This document shows positions 34,476-47,354 of a stretch of DNA of 64,000 bases, one piece after another; position 1 is the first letter of the stretch, and every line of letters begins with the position of its first letter. The notes beneath the pieces are model-generated. The model saw nothing but the letters and a program-made list of their open reading frames with translations. It searched no databases and was not told where the DNA came from. The position numbers and the translations under genes are program-made. This stretch comes from Atherinomorus stipes. Taxonomy: Eukaryota; Chordata; Actinopteri; Atheriniformes; Atherinidae. Location: contig JALJCO010003012.1 in assembly GCA_023101725.1 (NCBI GenBank), positions 489,001 to 553,000 on the forward strand, in the 5' to 3' direction.

Positions 34476-37400
34476 GTTATATTTATAATTTGAGCGTCAC
34501 CCATAGCATTTATATATCAAACTCACATTATTTCTTGCATATTTTCTGGCTTTTTTCCAGAAAAAAATGTTTATATGTAGCTTGACTAAGAGTAAAAAAA
34601 AGTAAAAAGAGAAAAAAAGGGAAAAAAAAGTTCGGTCGAATTTTCTTTTCTGGTAAAATATCTATAGTTTTTTTTTTTTTTCTGATTTGATATCCAAAAT
34701 TCCTTTGTTAAAAAAGCTTTGACTCTAATATGCTTACAACCTAAAATATGGATCGTGACTCTTGCCCTAAGTGATGAGATATCTGTTGTAAAGCATCTAA
34801 ATCTGTGTATGTTTTATTTGTGACACATAAAAAGAAATAAAACAACTAAATAGAATAAATAATAATAATAAAAATCATAAGTTACTTTAATAAAATGAGT
34901 TAATATAGAAGTTTAATAGTAAAATGTCACAGGTTGCAGACTCCCTCAGGCACGCCTTCCATAGTGGCATGGTACAAAAGTCAAGACATTAATTAAGTGA
35001 TGATAAATTGTCTTGTATAGGCATATGAAGGTGGTACAGCCTTTCACCCTCTTGTTTCTTTATATTACAAGGATGTGACACGTTTAAAGAAGGATTTCCA
35101 GGGAAAACAAGTCAAGTGGCTGCTATTTTCTTGAAAGTGTGTTCCAAGGCAAACTGGAAGTATGCATGCATCTGATCTGTTATACCATTTAAAACAAGAG
35201 CACAGGATCGGGTGCATATCATGTAGCGAGCTACTGGTAGTCAAGTAGCCACGTTGACCTCAGGAGGGTCTTGAATGGCAAAAGCAACAACATCAGAGCT
35301 TTTGCAATATGCAGCTTTTTTTATGATGTTTCATGCCTTATGTACTCCAGCACAGGCTTTATTAAAGTGTGTGAAATGAATCAATGCAAAGATGTAAAAA
35401 TGCATCTTTCCTTTACCACAGGGTAAGAAAAAAAAAAGGTGTAGTAAAATGTGGTAAACTATTACACAGCCTGGAGCTCAGACCCTCTTTATTTCTCTGC
35501 CTGGAGAAACTGAACTGAGTCTCTGTGTGTCTCCATCTTTCCATGCTCATGTTTAAATCATAAGGGAGACAGTCTCATTACATGTGACTCCCTCACCTGC
35601 CACTACAGAGGCAATATGACATGCAAACACAGCACACACACTTCCACATACACGCACACATTTGTATGTACAAGCTGAATTGTCCAGAGCAGCATCATTT
35701 GTGCGCATACATAAAAATATAACTGGACTGTGCTGCAGTTTATTTTTAAATGAATATGCCGTTGCACCTTTACGTGCATGCAAAAACAGCATTCTGCATG
35801 TGCACATGCACACACATAGCACCATACACCCAGCTTAGGTGGCGTATTCCCTGTTTACATGGACTAATGTCTGTTAGCAGGTACTTACTTTGAAGTATCA
35901 TCCTCCATGCCTGTAGAGCAAGCTCAGATTATGTTGAGGCTGTCACTAAAGGGTATAAACAGAGGCCCCCACACACTCGTAACCACACTCACTCATGCAC
36001 GTCGAAACCACACACTCGCACGCATAAACACTAAGAGCTTACATTGTATCAGTCCCCCCTAAGCAGTCTAAATGCATCGTCTAGCCGGCCTCAGAAGGTG
36101 TGCATCACTGTTCTGATTTACATACATGAAGTGCAGCAAATGCAGCCTGATGTTTTCACCTCTGCAAAAAAGATTACACCGACTGGTGCTTTGCTACATG
36201 AAACGTTCCAGCTAAAATGTAATTTTTACCCCCATTGTTGGGGGATGAAACCAGGCGAATGACAAAAGATGGGATATGACAGGAAAGATATGGCAGAGGG
36301 AAAGGGGAATAAAAGACTGGAGGGAAAGAGGGATAAAAGAAGGAAGATACAAGGCTTTGATATTCCAGGAACTGGCACTCAACAGGGAGCAAAACATTAG
36401 TTTGGAAAATATGATTATGCAAACTTGACCTGTGATAAGTGAGGGGGGGGAAACAAAAACAAAAAGGTCTACTTTCAAGTTTCATGTGAACCTCTTCTCT
36501 TCCTTTCCTTGCTCTCGTTATTCAAACTTCAGCGCTTAACACTGTATTTAAACACTTAATCAATTGACCTCCATTGTGGGCTAATCCTTAACTGTGCCTA
36601 ATTCATTGAGCTGAAAGTGTCATTCGACTGAGCTCTGTTCACTATCTTTTCAATGACACTCACCCAAATGGGACTAATATGGCCTCAAAAGATTCACTTA
36701 ATTTCTATCTGCTCCATTTAGAGGAGGATGAGTATTAATGTGGGGAGAAAGAGACTCGATTCAACCTTGTTCCTCTTGTTTCCGCTCAAACTGAAGTTTG
36801 ACATCTGTGTTAAATTTACAAAGGATGTTTTGATGTTTTAGGTTCTCATGGTGTAAGAGAAGTAAAGTGCAGCAATCTTAGAGCAGTTCAATCATGAGCA
36901 AACACCTACAAAGCTGCTGGATTTCTTTGCTCAGGTCCGGGGGGTTAGTGTCTTTATGAATTTTAGCCAATGCGTTTTATGGAAGAAGTGTTTTGCTGGT
37001 TGAATCCGAGCTGCGTTCGATGGTAATGCAATCATCCAAGTTTTACTCCATTTTCTGTCTCTTCTAGCTGAAAGATCAGAGTATAAACCTCAGACAGAAC
37101 CCCATGCATGTAATAGTACTTACACACATAAATATACAAATTCATACATATGAAAGCTAAATTTCAGAAATCAATATGAAATATTAACATTTTCCATTCA
37201 GAAGCATCTTATTGATACACATTCCTTATCCTGCTGATGCCTGCTCCACCCTTGATCCAAGTGTTTGAATGGAAAAAGGACAAGAAAGAATCACGACTCA
37301 GAACGAGGAGAAGAGGGAGAAGAAAAGAAACAACAAAAGAAAAGAAGCAGAGGTGAAAAAGAGAAGACAGAAAAGAGAAAAAGGGAAAGCAAGTGGACTG

Positions 37401-37499
37401 AGAAACGAGATAGTTAAAATAAAACTCATAGCCAAGTAGATGATTTCTGGTGTCATTACCAAGCGGAGGAACCACCTATCTGAATCCTGAAACCTCATC
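34476..37499. other. Intergenic, no gene seen
   Basis: Single-copy-looking AT-rich DNA, with degenerate CA-rich words at 35620-35830 and a purine-rich stretch at 37270-37400 that produces long pyrimidine-coded frames on the minus strand. None looks genuine. 36500-36760 is complex, non-repetitive sequence. Confidence 0.5.
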
Positions 37500-37960
37500 T
37501 GATTTTATAGTTATTCCGCAACCTAATGAACATAATGCAGTCTTATCAAGGCACCAATCACTACAAGATGCCTTTACTTGATTTCGGCCTTTCTGGAAAT
37601 CAGAATGACATAATTAAATTGCAAGGACTGGAATGATTAGATCGAGCAGCGTTTTGCCTGCAGAACCAGTCCAAAGATCATTAGATTTATCAAGGAATCA
37701 TTAGTGTGTTATACCTCACTGTCATTAAAGGTGTTATGTTAGCATTATAAACAATACACTGCACCATATATGCCGTTTGTCAGGGAAATATGATCTGCAA
37801 TTTGCCTGCGCATTGCATATCTCCTCATCTCAATGAGGTACTGGAGGTTCATTGGTCCTAATGAATCAGGACTGGAGAAACATTTACACAGACACATAGC
37901 TTCGGTTGTTGGCAATAACGCTGTGGTCCAAATGAACTCCAACTATGTAATTGTCAGGGA
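37500..37960. promoter_or_regulatory. Candidate conserved non-coding element
   Basis: A complex-sequence block with no repeats, between a purine-rich stretch and low-complexity DNA. It contains TGACATAATTAAATTGC, AATGATTAGATCG and repeated AATCATTAG/GATCATTAG words near 37680-37705. No frame is convincing. The regulatory reading is inference from composition. Confidence 0.25.
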
Positions 37961-40900
37961 TTTTTTTTTGTTGTTGTTATTGAGAGGCATTTTTGTACAA
38001 TTATTCCCATTTCCACTGTCAGATATATAAGCCATTGGAAGGAGCAGACTGTGCGATGGTTATCATAACTCAGAAATGCATTAAAAAATAACTACGCTGC
38101 AGCTGTCAAAGACAATTGCATTTACAAGCACGCACACATTCACACATGAGTGAGCACTTAGGTGCGCATACGCACAGATGCAAACGTACTGAGGCGAACT
38201 CGAACACATTCAAGCGCACACATACAGAGAGAGAAGGTGTTCCCACAGATAGTGGAGTCGACGTTCTTAATCCAAAGCAGACCCCATCTGTCTCCCATTA
38301 TAAAGACTCTGCCTTAGCCCCAAGAATGTCTACATTTCATAAATATTATCTGGGCCTGGCAAAGACGGCCGGACAAAAGCCAGAGCACAGAGCGTTTCTC
38401 AGGGCCGCATCAGGGCATAATTAGCAATCATAACATCATCCCTGCATGCCATACAGTCTTATTTTCTGGAAGCCTCTTAATTGCCTTGAGGTACAAAAGG
38501 GGAAAATATGAAATTCTTCAACCTAGAAATTAGATAGAAGTAATAACAGCTTAAAACTGGGTCAACCATTTCTCAATAAACAAAACAAAACAAAAAGTTT
38601 AATGAAATTACTGCACTGGACATGAGGGCTAGTACTTCATTCAATTTCTCAGGTCAAATGCTTAAAAAATGATAAAGAATCAAATAAGCTGGCCATCTTT
38701 TTCAGTCTCCCTCATCTGGAAATGCCATACCTGCAGGAGAGAGGGAACGGTCGACAGACTGTACACAGAGGGGAGAAGAAGAATAAGAGGAAGAAAAAAA
38801 AAAAGATGTAAGCTCATTACCGAGACAAGTTTTAAAACCAGAGAGTGAGAAAGGAGAAAAAGTAAAAGTTAAGCACTTCCTGAAACTTTGGCTTCCTTCC
38901 TTTCCATCTTTCTTGAAGAGTTTACCCCCTCCCTGCCTTCCCCTCCATACCACCTGTACTCCCCCCACCCCTCTCTCTTACTCATTCTCTCTCTTCACTC
39001 TCTTTGAGTTAAGGAGGGTAAGGTAATCGTAATGAAATGACCCCGTGAGGCACGATGGCAGCCCTCGCCTGATAAGTTATTCCTGACTGGCTTTTAAGCT
39101 GCTGTCAAGCAATTTCCCTTGAAACCTTGCTTTGTTTTTTAAGGATGGTGTGTGTAGTTGCGATGGTGGCATTGGTAGTGTGTCTGCATGTGTGGTGATG
39201 GTGGTACTGGGTGGGGGTGGAGGAGGGAGGGTTGCTTTGACACCCCTGCTTGTCTCCCATGAGAGGTACAGATGACAACCTAAAGGTATAGGTATGTGTG
39301 TGCGCGGATGTGTGCACACGAGGGTGTGTCTATGCATGGGTGCAGTGGGAGACATCTCATAGATGACAATCCCGCTAATTGAAATGACAGATTATTCTAA
39401 TGTGCAGAAAGTCATTAAAAACCCAGCCGCCGTTTTTCTTCCTTTTTTCTGTTTCCCCTTGCAGAGAATATTTCTGACTCTAAGTCTGAGCTGGAAAATC
39501 TGCACTTAAAGGAGATGTTAGCTTTCCTGCCTTCAAGCTCATGATTATTATCAGGATCACCTGCCACATAGTTAACATCCAGGAGATACTTTTTCCAACT
39601 TTTACTCAAATTAATACCCCAGAAAAAGTTGCAGGGTTGGACTGTAAATTTTCAATTTGCTGTTGAGGGTACAAACCGGTCTGATGGCTCACAGTATCCA
39701 TGATTATCCAGGGTAACAACTGCATGTACAGCTGGATTATTTCAGCTTACCAGTGGCTCTGAAGGCTAAGACACATTCCCATTACTTCCTGTGTTATCTC
39801 ACTGAGCACAGTGCACATGCTACATTGCATTATTATTAGTTCGCTATATGTGACAACAGTGAAGAAAGCCAGAGTCAAGCTAAAACCAAGGCAACAGTAT
39901 CTGAGCAAAGGATCATCCAATGTGCCTGGAAATTAAGGTCAAGTGTCAAATGTTTATTTTTGTTCCTCATCCCCAGAGTGTCGAAAACTTTACTTTTCTT
40001 CCAAGCTGGGGTTGACACAGAACAGCACAGTGCATCTCTAAATATGTGGGATTTAAAAATAAAGACAAAAGTCTGCTAAAAGAAGCATTGTTAGCAGCGA
40101 AAGCATGCAATGCAGAGCTTGGTTCCAACCCACAACAACCCTTTCATGGTAACTGTTGATAAGTTTTGCCCAGGCTCTCTGCAGGGGGCCTACCATTCAT
40201 TTGAGTCAAAGACATGCCAAGATATAAACTTCTGGCACATTGCTTGAAGATCATACATAAAGGGTGCACATAGTCGCAGTAAATTTTTGTGCATCCAAAT
40301 ACTTCCTCTTTCCTCTACTTCCCTGTCTGAGACACAAATATCCAAGTATTTTTTAATTTCCAGTTCTTGCCTCTTTTTTTTTTTTTGCTCCCCACTCGAG
40401 CAAGCAGACTACACTGATATGGCGTCACAATATCCTCAAACATTCTGCGAGCTGATATGGAATTTCTCCATGCAACAGATCCAGACAGCTAAAACACCAG
40501 CCGGGGACACATTTTTCCATTTCTCTCCTCTGTCTCCTCTCCTCTCCACCTACTCCTCCTCCACTGACATTCAGCGGAGGTAAATATTTAACAGCATGCT
40601 ATTGAGTGCCGTGTGCAGTGTGGCACAGGCCGGGCTGCGGTTGAGATATGTATATAGACAAGACTGTTTTATTAAGAGTCGCTGCAGACATATTAAGGTA
40701 AAGTATGCCTGACACCTGGGGAGGAAATTGCCAGTATATGACACTATTCCTCAATACTGTGGCAGCTCGCTTCAGTGCAATTTTGCACAAGGCGAGTGAC
40801 AGAGAATGACATGCAGAGAGGGAGGGAGAGAGAATGAGAGAAAGATGAAATAGAGAGTGTGTGCAAGGTGGTTCGAATCTGAGGGGTGTGTCTCCAGGTG

Positions 40901-41639
40901 TGTGCATGCAGCAGATGTGTACGCATGTGTGTAGGTGGCACGGTGTGGTGACATGCAGAGTTTGTAATTGCCTTACCCCATGTGAAGGATTGGCCCAGAG
41001 ATAGTGCTGTTTACCTGTGCTTTGCTATGGCTGCCGTTTGTGGGTGTGATGGAGGGAGAGGGGACTGCACTGAATGATTAAATTGGTGACACTGGTGTGC
41101 AACTTGTAGGCAAACACATACAGGTATAGAGAGAGGCAGATAAATGTGGTGAAATGTGTCATTTATGCACACAGATGCAGCACTTTTAAATCCCCAGTTC
41201 CCTTTCCCCCCTTAAAATACCTGCGTAAACTCATGGCAGGGCGGTTTGGCAGGAAGGCTATACTGCGACACGACAGCGCTTTGGACAAAAGCGATTGCCA
41301 TTCCAAAACATCAGTTTAAGGATGGAAAAAATATGTTACCTAACATCATAAGTATGTCCAAGAATGAACGCCTTGAAAATAGATATTCTTCCATGAGTGC
41401 TCACTTTAATTTATGACTCACTGATGAATCATTAAGTGGAGCATTTTTCATAAAAGCACATCTTTTTTTTTTTTCCACTTAGGCCTTTTATGCACACTGA
41501 CACACAACTACTCACACAATGCACCCTAGAAGGCCAGTTTTAACACAATAATGTGGTTTTATTTCCAACACCTAGAGGGCACTGTTGCCCACAGTCTCAG
41601 CTGCACGGACAGACTGAACCAACCGTGTGCTGTCTGATG
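37961..41639. other. Intergenic with GT/CA-rich and purine-rich stretches
   Basis: Imperfect CA-type repeats at 38130-38230, G4 motif at 39209-39231, pyrimidine-rich 40510-40560, GA-rich 40815-40860. A 102-codon plus-strand frame (38116-38424) is largely the imperfect CA repeat. No gene is supported. Confidence 0.5.
39209..39231 (+). other. G-quadruplex-type motif
   Basis: GGG-t-GGGGG-tggagga-GGG-a-GGG satisfies the G3 N1-7 rule on the plus strand. Confidence 0.6.
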
Positions 41640-41840
41640 GCCTGCCTTTCCCCTTGAAAAGACACCAATTCACACAATTACATTCTAATTAAAAAGAACA
41701 ACCTAATTAACCCGGGGAATGTGTCCCATAATTCGGTAATATTAACGTGATCATCCTTGTGCTTGTAAATGATTGGTGATAAAAGCAAAAGCAGAAATTA
41801 AAGCCACTTACTAATTAAAATGGGGAGATAAACATGGGCT
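41640..41840. promoter_or_regulatory. Candidate regulatory element, TAATTA cluster
   Basis: Three exact TAATTA cores occur at 41686-41691, 41704-41709 and 41812-41817, with further ATTA cores between, in a block lacking repeats. TAATTA is the consensus core for many homeodomain factors. Clustering in AT-rich DNA can also arise by chance. Confidence 0.3.
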
Positions 41841-43089
41841 TGTGAAAATGAGGGAATTGGGAAAGACTTTATAGTTTTAAGTAGTTTTATTATTACCGTG
41901 TCAAATATGAATTTGAGTCATCATATTTTCTTTGAAGGCTCAAAGCTGTGATTGGGATGAGCGGAGCATCACACAGCACGCTCTGCTCCTCGCCAACTCC
42001 CCAAAGAGGCCGATATTCAAGAGCTGCACTATATCTTAAACATGCAGAACAAGAGTCGAGCTGAAAGTGATACACCAGATCAAATTGCTATCATAAATTC
42101 TTCATAATTCAATAAAAAAAACAGAGAGCAGACTTTGTGTCACTAATACATTTCCCAATGTCTTCCTTTAGAATTCCCAGACACGTCGCTGTGCGCCGGA
42201 ATGGCAGCACTTGACTGCTCCTGACTTGTGATTCGAAAATTGAACCAGAGGACAAAGAGGTGAAGTGACGATGAAGTGGAGAGACACAGGGAGAGAATGA
42301 AAGCGCAGGATAGCAGCACACTTTTGTGGCTCATCATCACCACCTATTCCCGCTCGGCAATATATCTGTCAAAGCCCTCATCACCATCCCAAGGTAGAGT
42401 CTTCCACTGATAATGACCCATTTAAGTAAATAGCTCTGATCATCAGCACAGTAACCATTATCATAGATATATGGACAAGCATGGGACTACTGAGGTGTCA
42501 CTAGCAAAGTGAATCTTTGTAGTTTGTAGATATATATGTGCATGTGTGTGTGAGCATGCATGCAACACTAACTATCCAGTTAAGCATCATTAACATACAG
42601 CTATAGCTTTCTGACTCCGTATCTGAAAAGATACATTTGGCAAATAGTCTCACTATTTAAAAGCTAATTTCTGTCATTATATATCAAATGTGAGAAAATG
42701 AATGTCTAAATGATCATGAGGCCTCTTACAGGAGGTGACTGAGGCTGTCATACTGAGATCTACATGAAAAACAACATACTGAAATACTTGTATCACTCAG
42801 AAATATTTAAAGCTTTTCTTCTTTGAGGACTTCCATTGTCTGGCTTCATTAAATCAATAAACTGAGTATGTTTTTGGATTGCTGCATACTCGAAAGATGT
42901 TTCCTCCTTAAAGCGCACACATGGGCATCTCTGCAAAATTGAACTGATGAAGTACTAATATATATGCATTACTTTCATTCAAGTCTTTCACTTTGATGTG
43001 CTTTTAGTTTTCACAGCAGTGTGCAATCAGGAATATGCTGCATGTGTATACTTGAGTCATAAAAGACAGTCTGCCCTTACAAGATTTAA
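41841..43089. other. Intergenic, no gene seen
   Basis: No repeat family, coding motif or notable simple repeat apart from imperfect TG words near 42540-42560. Confidence 0.5.
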
Positions 43090-43460
43090 GTAATAAAATT
43101 ACATATATCCTTATATAGATGGATATAAGTGCGAGTGTTGTGCATTTGCATAATTCTATGCATATTGCATGCTTGAGTATTGCATCTTTTAATGCCGGTC
43201 ACAATCAATTGAAGGGCATAAAAAAAAATAGAGCACTTGTTTTGATAAATTATTCTGTTGCAAAACCACCACTAGAGAGATGTTTCAAATGTGAATTAGC
43301 CAAATGTAATGTCCAGGAATTAGCTGGAACTTGATGTGTAGAATGTGCATATTTCCCTGTCCTTCACTGGAAAGGTGATAAATTATGCAAATGGAGCATC
43401 CCAGTGATTACTATTTAATAAAGCAGCATAATTAAAATTCAAGCTTTAAAGATGTGTTTT
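43090..43460. promoter_or_regulatory. Candidate conserved element with paired octamers
   Basis: An ATTTGCAT octamer at 43144-43151 and its complement ATGCAAAT at 43385-43392 lie in opposite orientation 240 bp apart, with ATGCATATTGCATGC-type words after the first. The block lacks repeat hallmarks. Octamers are sites for POU-domain factors. Conservation is untested. Confidence 0.35.
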
Positions 43461-45763
43461 GTATTGACAGTATGGGTGTAAGATGTACACTAGTGGAATC
43501 ATATAGGAAACCAGTTGGACGCACACTCACATGGAGGCAGTGGAGGCGGTGTGTGGCACAGCCTGAGGCTATCTGTCTGCCGTAGTGACTGCTGACGCCC
43601 TCCTGCCTCCGTCAGTCATAGCAACACCGCTTTTTTTTTAAGAAAAAAGAAAAATGTCTAGGGACACAAAAATGTTTGATGCGGGTCCCCCGACTGAGAA
43701 GACCTCTGGTTTGTTTTAATGACCTGGGGTTCAAGGCCATGAATAAACGTCCTCTCCTCTAAAACTAAAAAAAAAAAAAACGTTTCTGTAGCACCTACAG
43801 TAGAATCAGAGTGAAATCTCAGAACTTAAAAAATTGCAGCTTAGACTGTTAACTTCATGCTCACTAATATGTAGTAAATAATGAATGAATGTTTATGTTT
43901 GATCCCATCCAAGACTCGTGTACTACATGACCCTGCCAGATTACCAGTGTTCATCTGTTTTTAATTACAGTTACTGAATGTGAAATTGCAAGTGTTGCAG
44001 AAGGAGCTGCAGGCGCTTTAAAAAAAGAACTTTTCGCTCTCTTTCATGTAGACTGTGCAGCAGCGTTTATATGTATGTAAAGCTACATGAATCATACGCC
44101 AGAATAGGCGCTGTTCTCTTTCCTCTCCTGTCCTTTCTAAGAAAGGTGGCATGATTCTGCGGCTTTATTATTCAATCATAATATCAACTGGACTATAACT
44201 TTGTATTGCAGTGCGTATTCCCTCACTGTACAGTTTGAGGTTTGGATAACGAAGATTTACTGTATATCATGCAGATAGGGACCCACTTTCCTTCAAAACA
44301 GCCAATATAAACTTATTTCAGCCCATTATGTGTCAGGGTACATTCTGAAAATGAATGTCATAAAAACAGACATATGTCCTTATAAAAGTTAACGAATACA
44401 AATATAAACAGTGAGACATCAGCGTAATTTCATACAGTACATCATGAACGGGGCTCAGGTAGTTTGTCTGGCCTGCGCTGGCAGCGGCGAGTGCTTGAGA
44501 GGAGGTAGTTAGGGCCTGGTGCTCTGCCAAGCCAAACTCCTGAAGCATGCAGAAGGCTAATGCTCTGCCTCTGATGTGTGGCTCTGAAAAACCACAGGAC
44601 CACTCGCGGGGTCCACTAAAACTCCATCACTCACTCGCACCCTGGCAGAGACGGGGGAGACGGAGGAGAGAGCGAGGCATGCTGAGGGAAAACGGGAAGG
44701 GGGAGAGAGAGAGGGGGGGGGGGGGGGGCAAGGAGAAGGGGTGGGGGGGCTACAGTCACGCTGTTGCAACCGCATGATTGAGGAATGGCTGCATATGAAG
44801 AGAAAAAAAGAGGAGAGCGAGGCGGAAAAATAGAGTGACTGTATAGTTGGGGTGTCTTAATGCATATTCCATTCATCTTTTCTCCTCTAAAATTTCTCAT
44901 TCCTCAGTGGCGTGGGTAAATCAGATAGCCGGTATCAGATGGAAACCAGTGGGAGATTCTGGAGTAGATCAAAGGTGTGGCCGTGGTTTAGATAAGTCTA
45001 CACGCCATCCCTATACAGTTCATCTGTCTTAAATGGCTGCTCATTTCTCTTGTCAGATAGAAGAAAGGCTATATATAGCTGTGATTAAGATGTCTGGAGC
45101 AACTCTCTCAGTCTTTAGTCAATTGGCGGCTTCCAAGGCCTTTGTTGCCATTGCATCACTGCAGGAGATTTGTTTCATATTAGTTGTTGCTTTAGGGCTC
45201 CAATTCTTTATTTTTTTTCATTTTTTTTAAACTAGTGTTCCTGTGGAGTAACACTTTTGCTATGTGGCACACATCCACATAGTTGATCTCATAATTTACA
45301 AATCATCTATTAACCGAGGTACTCATTGTGATTTCATGGTTTGATTTCTAACAAATTTGCAGCCAAGAAAAGTAAAATTTCTGACACTTAAACTGCAACT
45401 CAAGCAAAGTTAACAAGGTTCAGGACAAATGTTGATACAATGGTTTAAAAAACGTGTGTTTGTAAAAGATTATCATGTACTCCTCTAATTCTAAATGACT
45501 AGAGTTCCCTTGAATAACAAGTGAATGTAGCAGGAGGGATTTTGCAGACATTTAACCTACGTCATATACCATAAATGTTTAAAGAGACCATCGTAAATTT
45601 GATGGATTTCTTTTTACTTTACTGTGTTGCTTTTGTGCAAACCAAAGGGAGATTTTCCCTCCCACTGAAGACACTGTTCTTGAACAATGTGACACGCCTC
45701 GTTTGTGGTCCAGATTTATTTTTCCTCACTTGTTTACATCGCCTTGAAATAGTTTCCTAAGAT
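43461..45763. other. Intergenic with G-rich block at 44650-44750
   Basis: The G-rich block includes 16 consecutive G at 44713-44728 and GGGGTGGGGGGG near 44740. The frames across it on both strands are low complexity. 44850-45140 is complex, non-repetitive sequence without coding support. Confidence 0.5.
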
Positions 45764-46135
45764 TATGGATGTGTATTGTTATGATTTTATCAATACCGAT
45801 ACCAACATACCAATATCAATACTCCTTATCGATACTGGTATTTATTGATATTCTTGTTGATACTATAACATAATTTAGAGAACATAATAAAAACATTACA
45901 AGTTGTTAAACACTTGTTCAGATGGCATTGGAAGGCCTGGACATAAAGGTTGTTGAAGGACACTTGTAAGAACAAAGTAAGTGTGTCTGTCTTACTCCAC
46001 CATGAATACGTGATGGTGTGATGATTAAGTAGACATTCAAAAACTGCCAATAATACTATCATTTGTCCAGAATCTTAACGGTACCCTGGTATCATTCAGT
46101 TTTAGGAACCGGTACCAAACGATACAGGTACTCGG

Positions 46136-47326
46136 TGGGGATGTAACAATACATCGATCAATAACGATACATCCATATAGAATGATCTATCGATCACAAA
46201 CTGATCCAAAAACCCAATATTGACTAAAAATCGATATCAAACCCACTTTTATTATTTTAAAAATGGCTTTATTTTGAAAGTCCACTGAGTCTGACACAAC
46301 ATTTTCACAACAAAATACATGTTTATAGTTGTGCGGTGAATAGATGTGACACAGGGAGATTATACTGCAAAGCTTACAGGTACTGTTAAAGGTGCTATGA
46401 CATTAAATTTCACTTTTCTGGGGTTTTGGGGGTATAATATAATCTGTTGTGCACTGATGAGACCATGTGAATGTCCAGAGTGAGAATCAAAGTTCCTGTT
46501 CAGTCAGTCAGCTTTGTTTCTCTGTTCAGAAACGGTTGAATCAGACAGCATCTCATGATTCTACGTAATTCAATTGCTCCAATAAGAGCACACAATCAAG
46601 CAACCCCCCCCCCCCCCCCCCGTGCTTCCACCCTCTGCTCCGCTCTCACCCCCCTCCCTCGCTGATTCAACTGCGTCAGTGGAGCTGTGTAGGCTAACTG
46701 CTGTGCAGTCAGGTCTGGGTTTTAACACAAATGGATTTAAAAGAAAACTTCTGCAGCAACACTGAGGGAGGCGACCACAACCTTGTCATTACCTGTGACT
46801 TTATTTATTTTCTAAATGCTGTTTGTCTGATAAACATAGCTCACTGTCTGAAATGCACATGTTGCTAACAGATAGCCTTTAGCAAGCTCCGAGCGCAGCT
46901 TGACCTACCATCTTTAAATAAGGTTATAGCCAAATAAAGTGTAGCCAATCAAAATGAAGTCAACTTGGTCTCCGGGTAAAGCTGCATATCATTACTGCAC
47001 CCAACTGTATTACTGAGGAAGGGAGGTCTAGCGTGCCAAAACAATCCCCCGCTGTAAAAAGTGACGTTTTTTTCTATTATTTACATATGCAGTAATGTCA
47101 ACTACATGAACCAGTTTTTACTGCTATGTCATCACTCCTTTAAGAAACAATAACCTTGTTTATTACTTGTAATATATTTTTATATTGTTTTATATCAATC
47201 AGTGGATCCTACATCGATTTGAAATTGTATCGTGACAGAATCTGAGATACTGGCAGACATAAAATTGCTTATCCACTGTATCACTGTAATATCGTATCAT
47301 GATTAAACCAGTGATATACACCCCTA
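46136..47326. mobile_element. hAT MITE inserted in the first (middle level)
   Basis: GTACTCGG (46128-46135) and GTACTTGG (47327-47334) are the 8-bp target duplication, one mismatch. The ends are TGGGGATGTAACAATAC and, reverse-complemented, TAGGGGTGTATATCAC. The outer element's sequence continues directly across the insertion. About 440 bp belongs to this element once the innermost insert is removed. Confidence 0.75.
46390..47139. mobile_element. TTAA-flanked element (innermost level)
   Basis: TTAA is present at 46386-46389 and 47140-47143. The ends are AGGTGCTATGACAT and, reverse-complemented, AGGAGTGATGACAT (11 of 14 identical). It carries a run of 18 C at 46604-46621. No transposase is visible. 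piggyBac or Kolobok by target site. Confidence 0.65.
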
Positions 47327-47354
47327 GTACTTGGTATACATCCCTACCTAAGAT

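Larger units (their letters stand above)
45764..47346. mobile_element. hAT MITE (outermost of a three-level nest)
   Basis: CCTAAGAT is duplicated exactly at 45756-45763 and 47347-47354. The ends are TATGGATGTGTATTG (left) and, reverse-complemented, TAGGGATGTATACC (right). Without its insert the element is about 384 bp and is full of GATACC/GGTACC/ATCGATAC words. The 8-bp duplication and TAGGG-type end fit hAT. It has no coding capacity; the 78-codon minus-strand frame inside is a by-product. Confidence 0.8.

Noticed and set aside
38116..38424. 102-codon frame rich in H, T and R
   Set aside because: First half is translation of an imperfect CA repeat.
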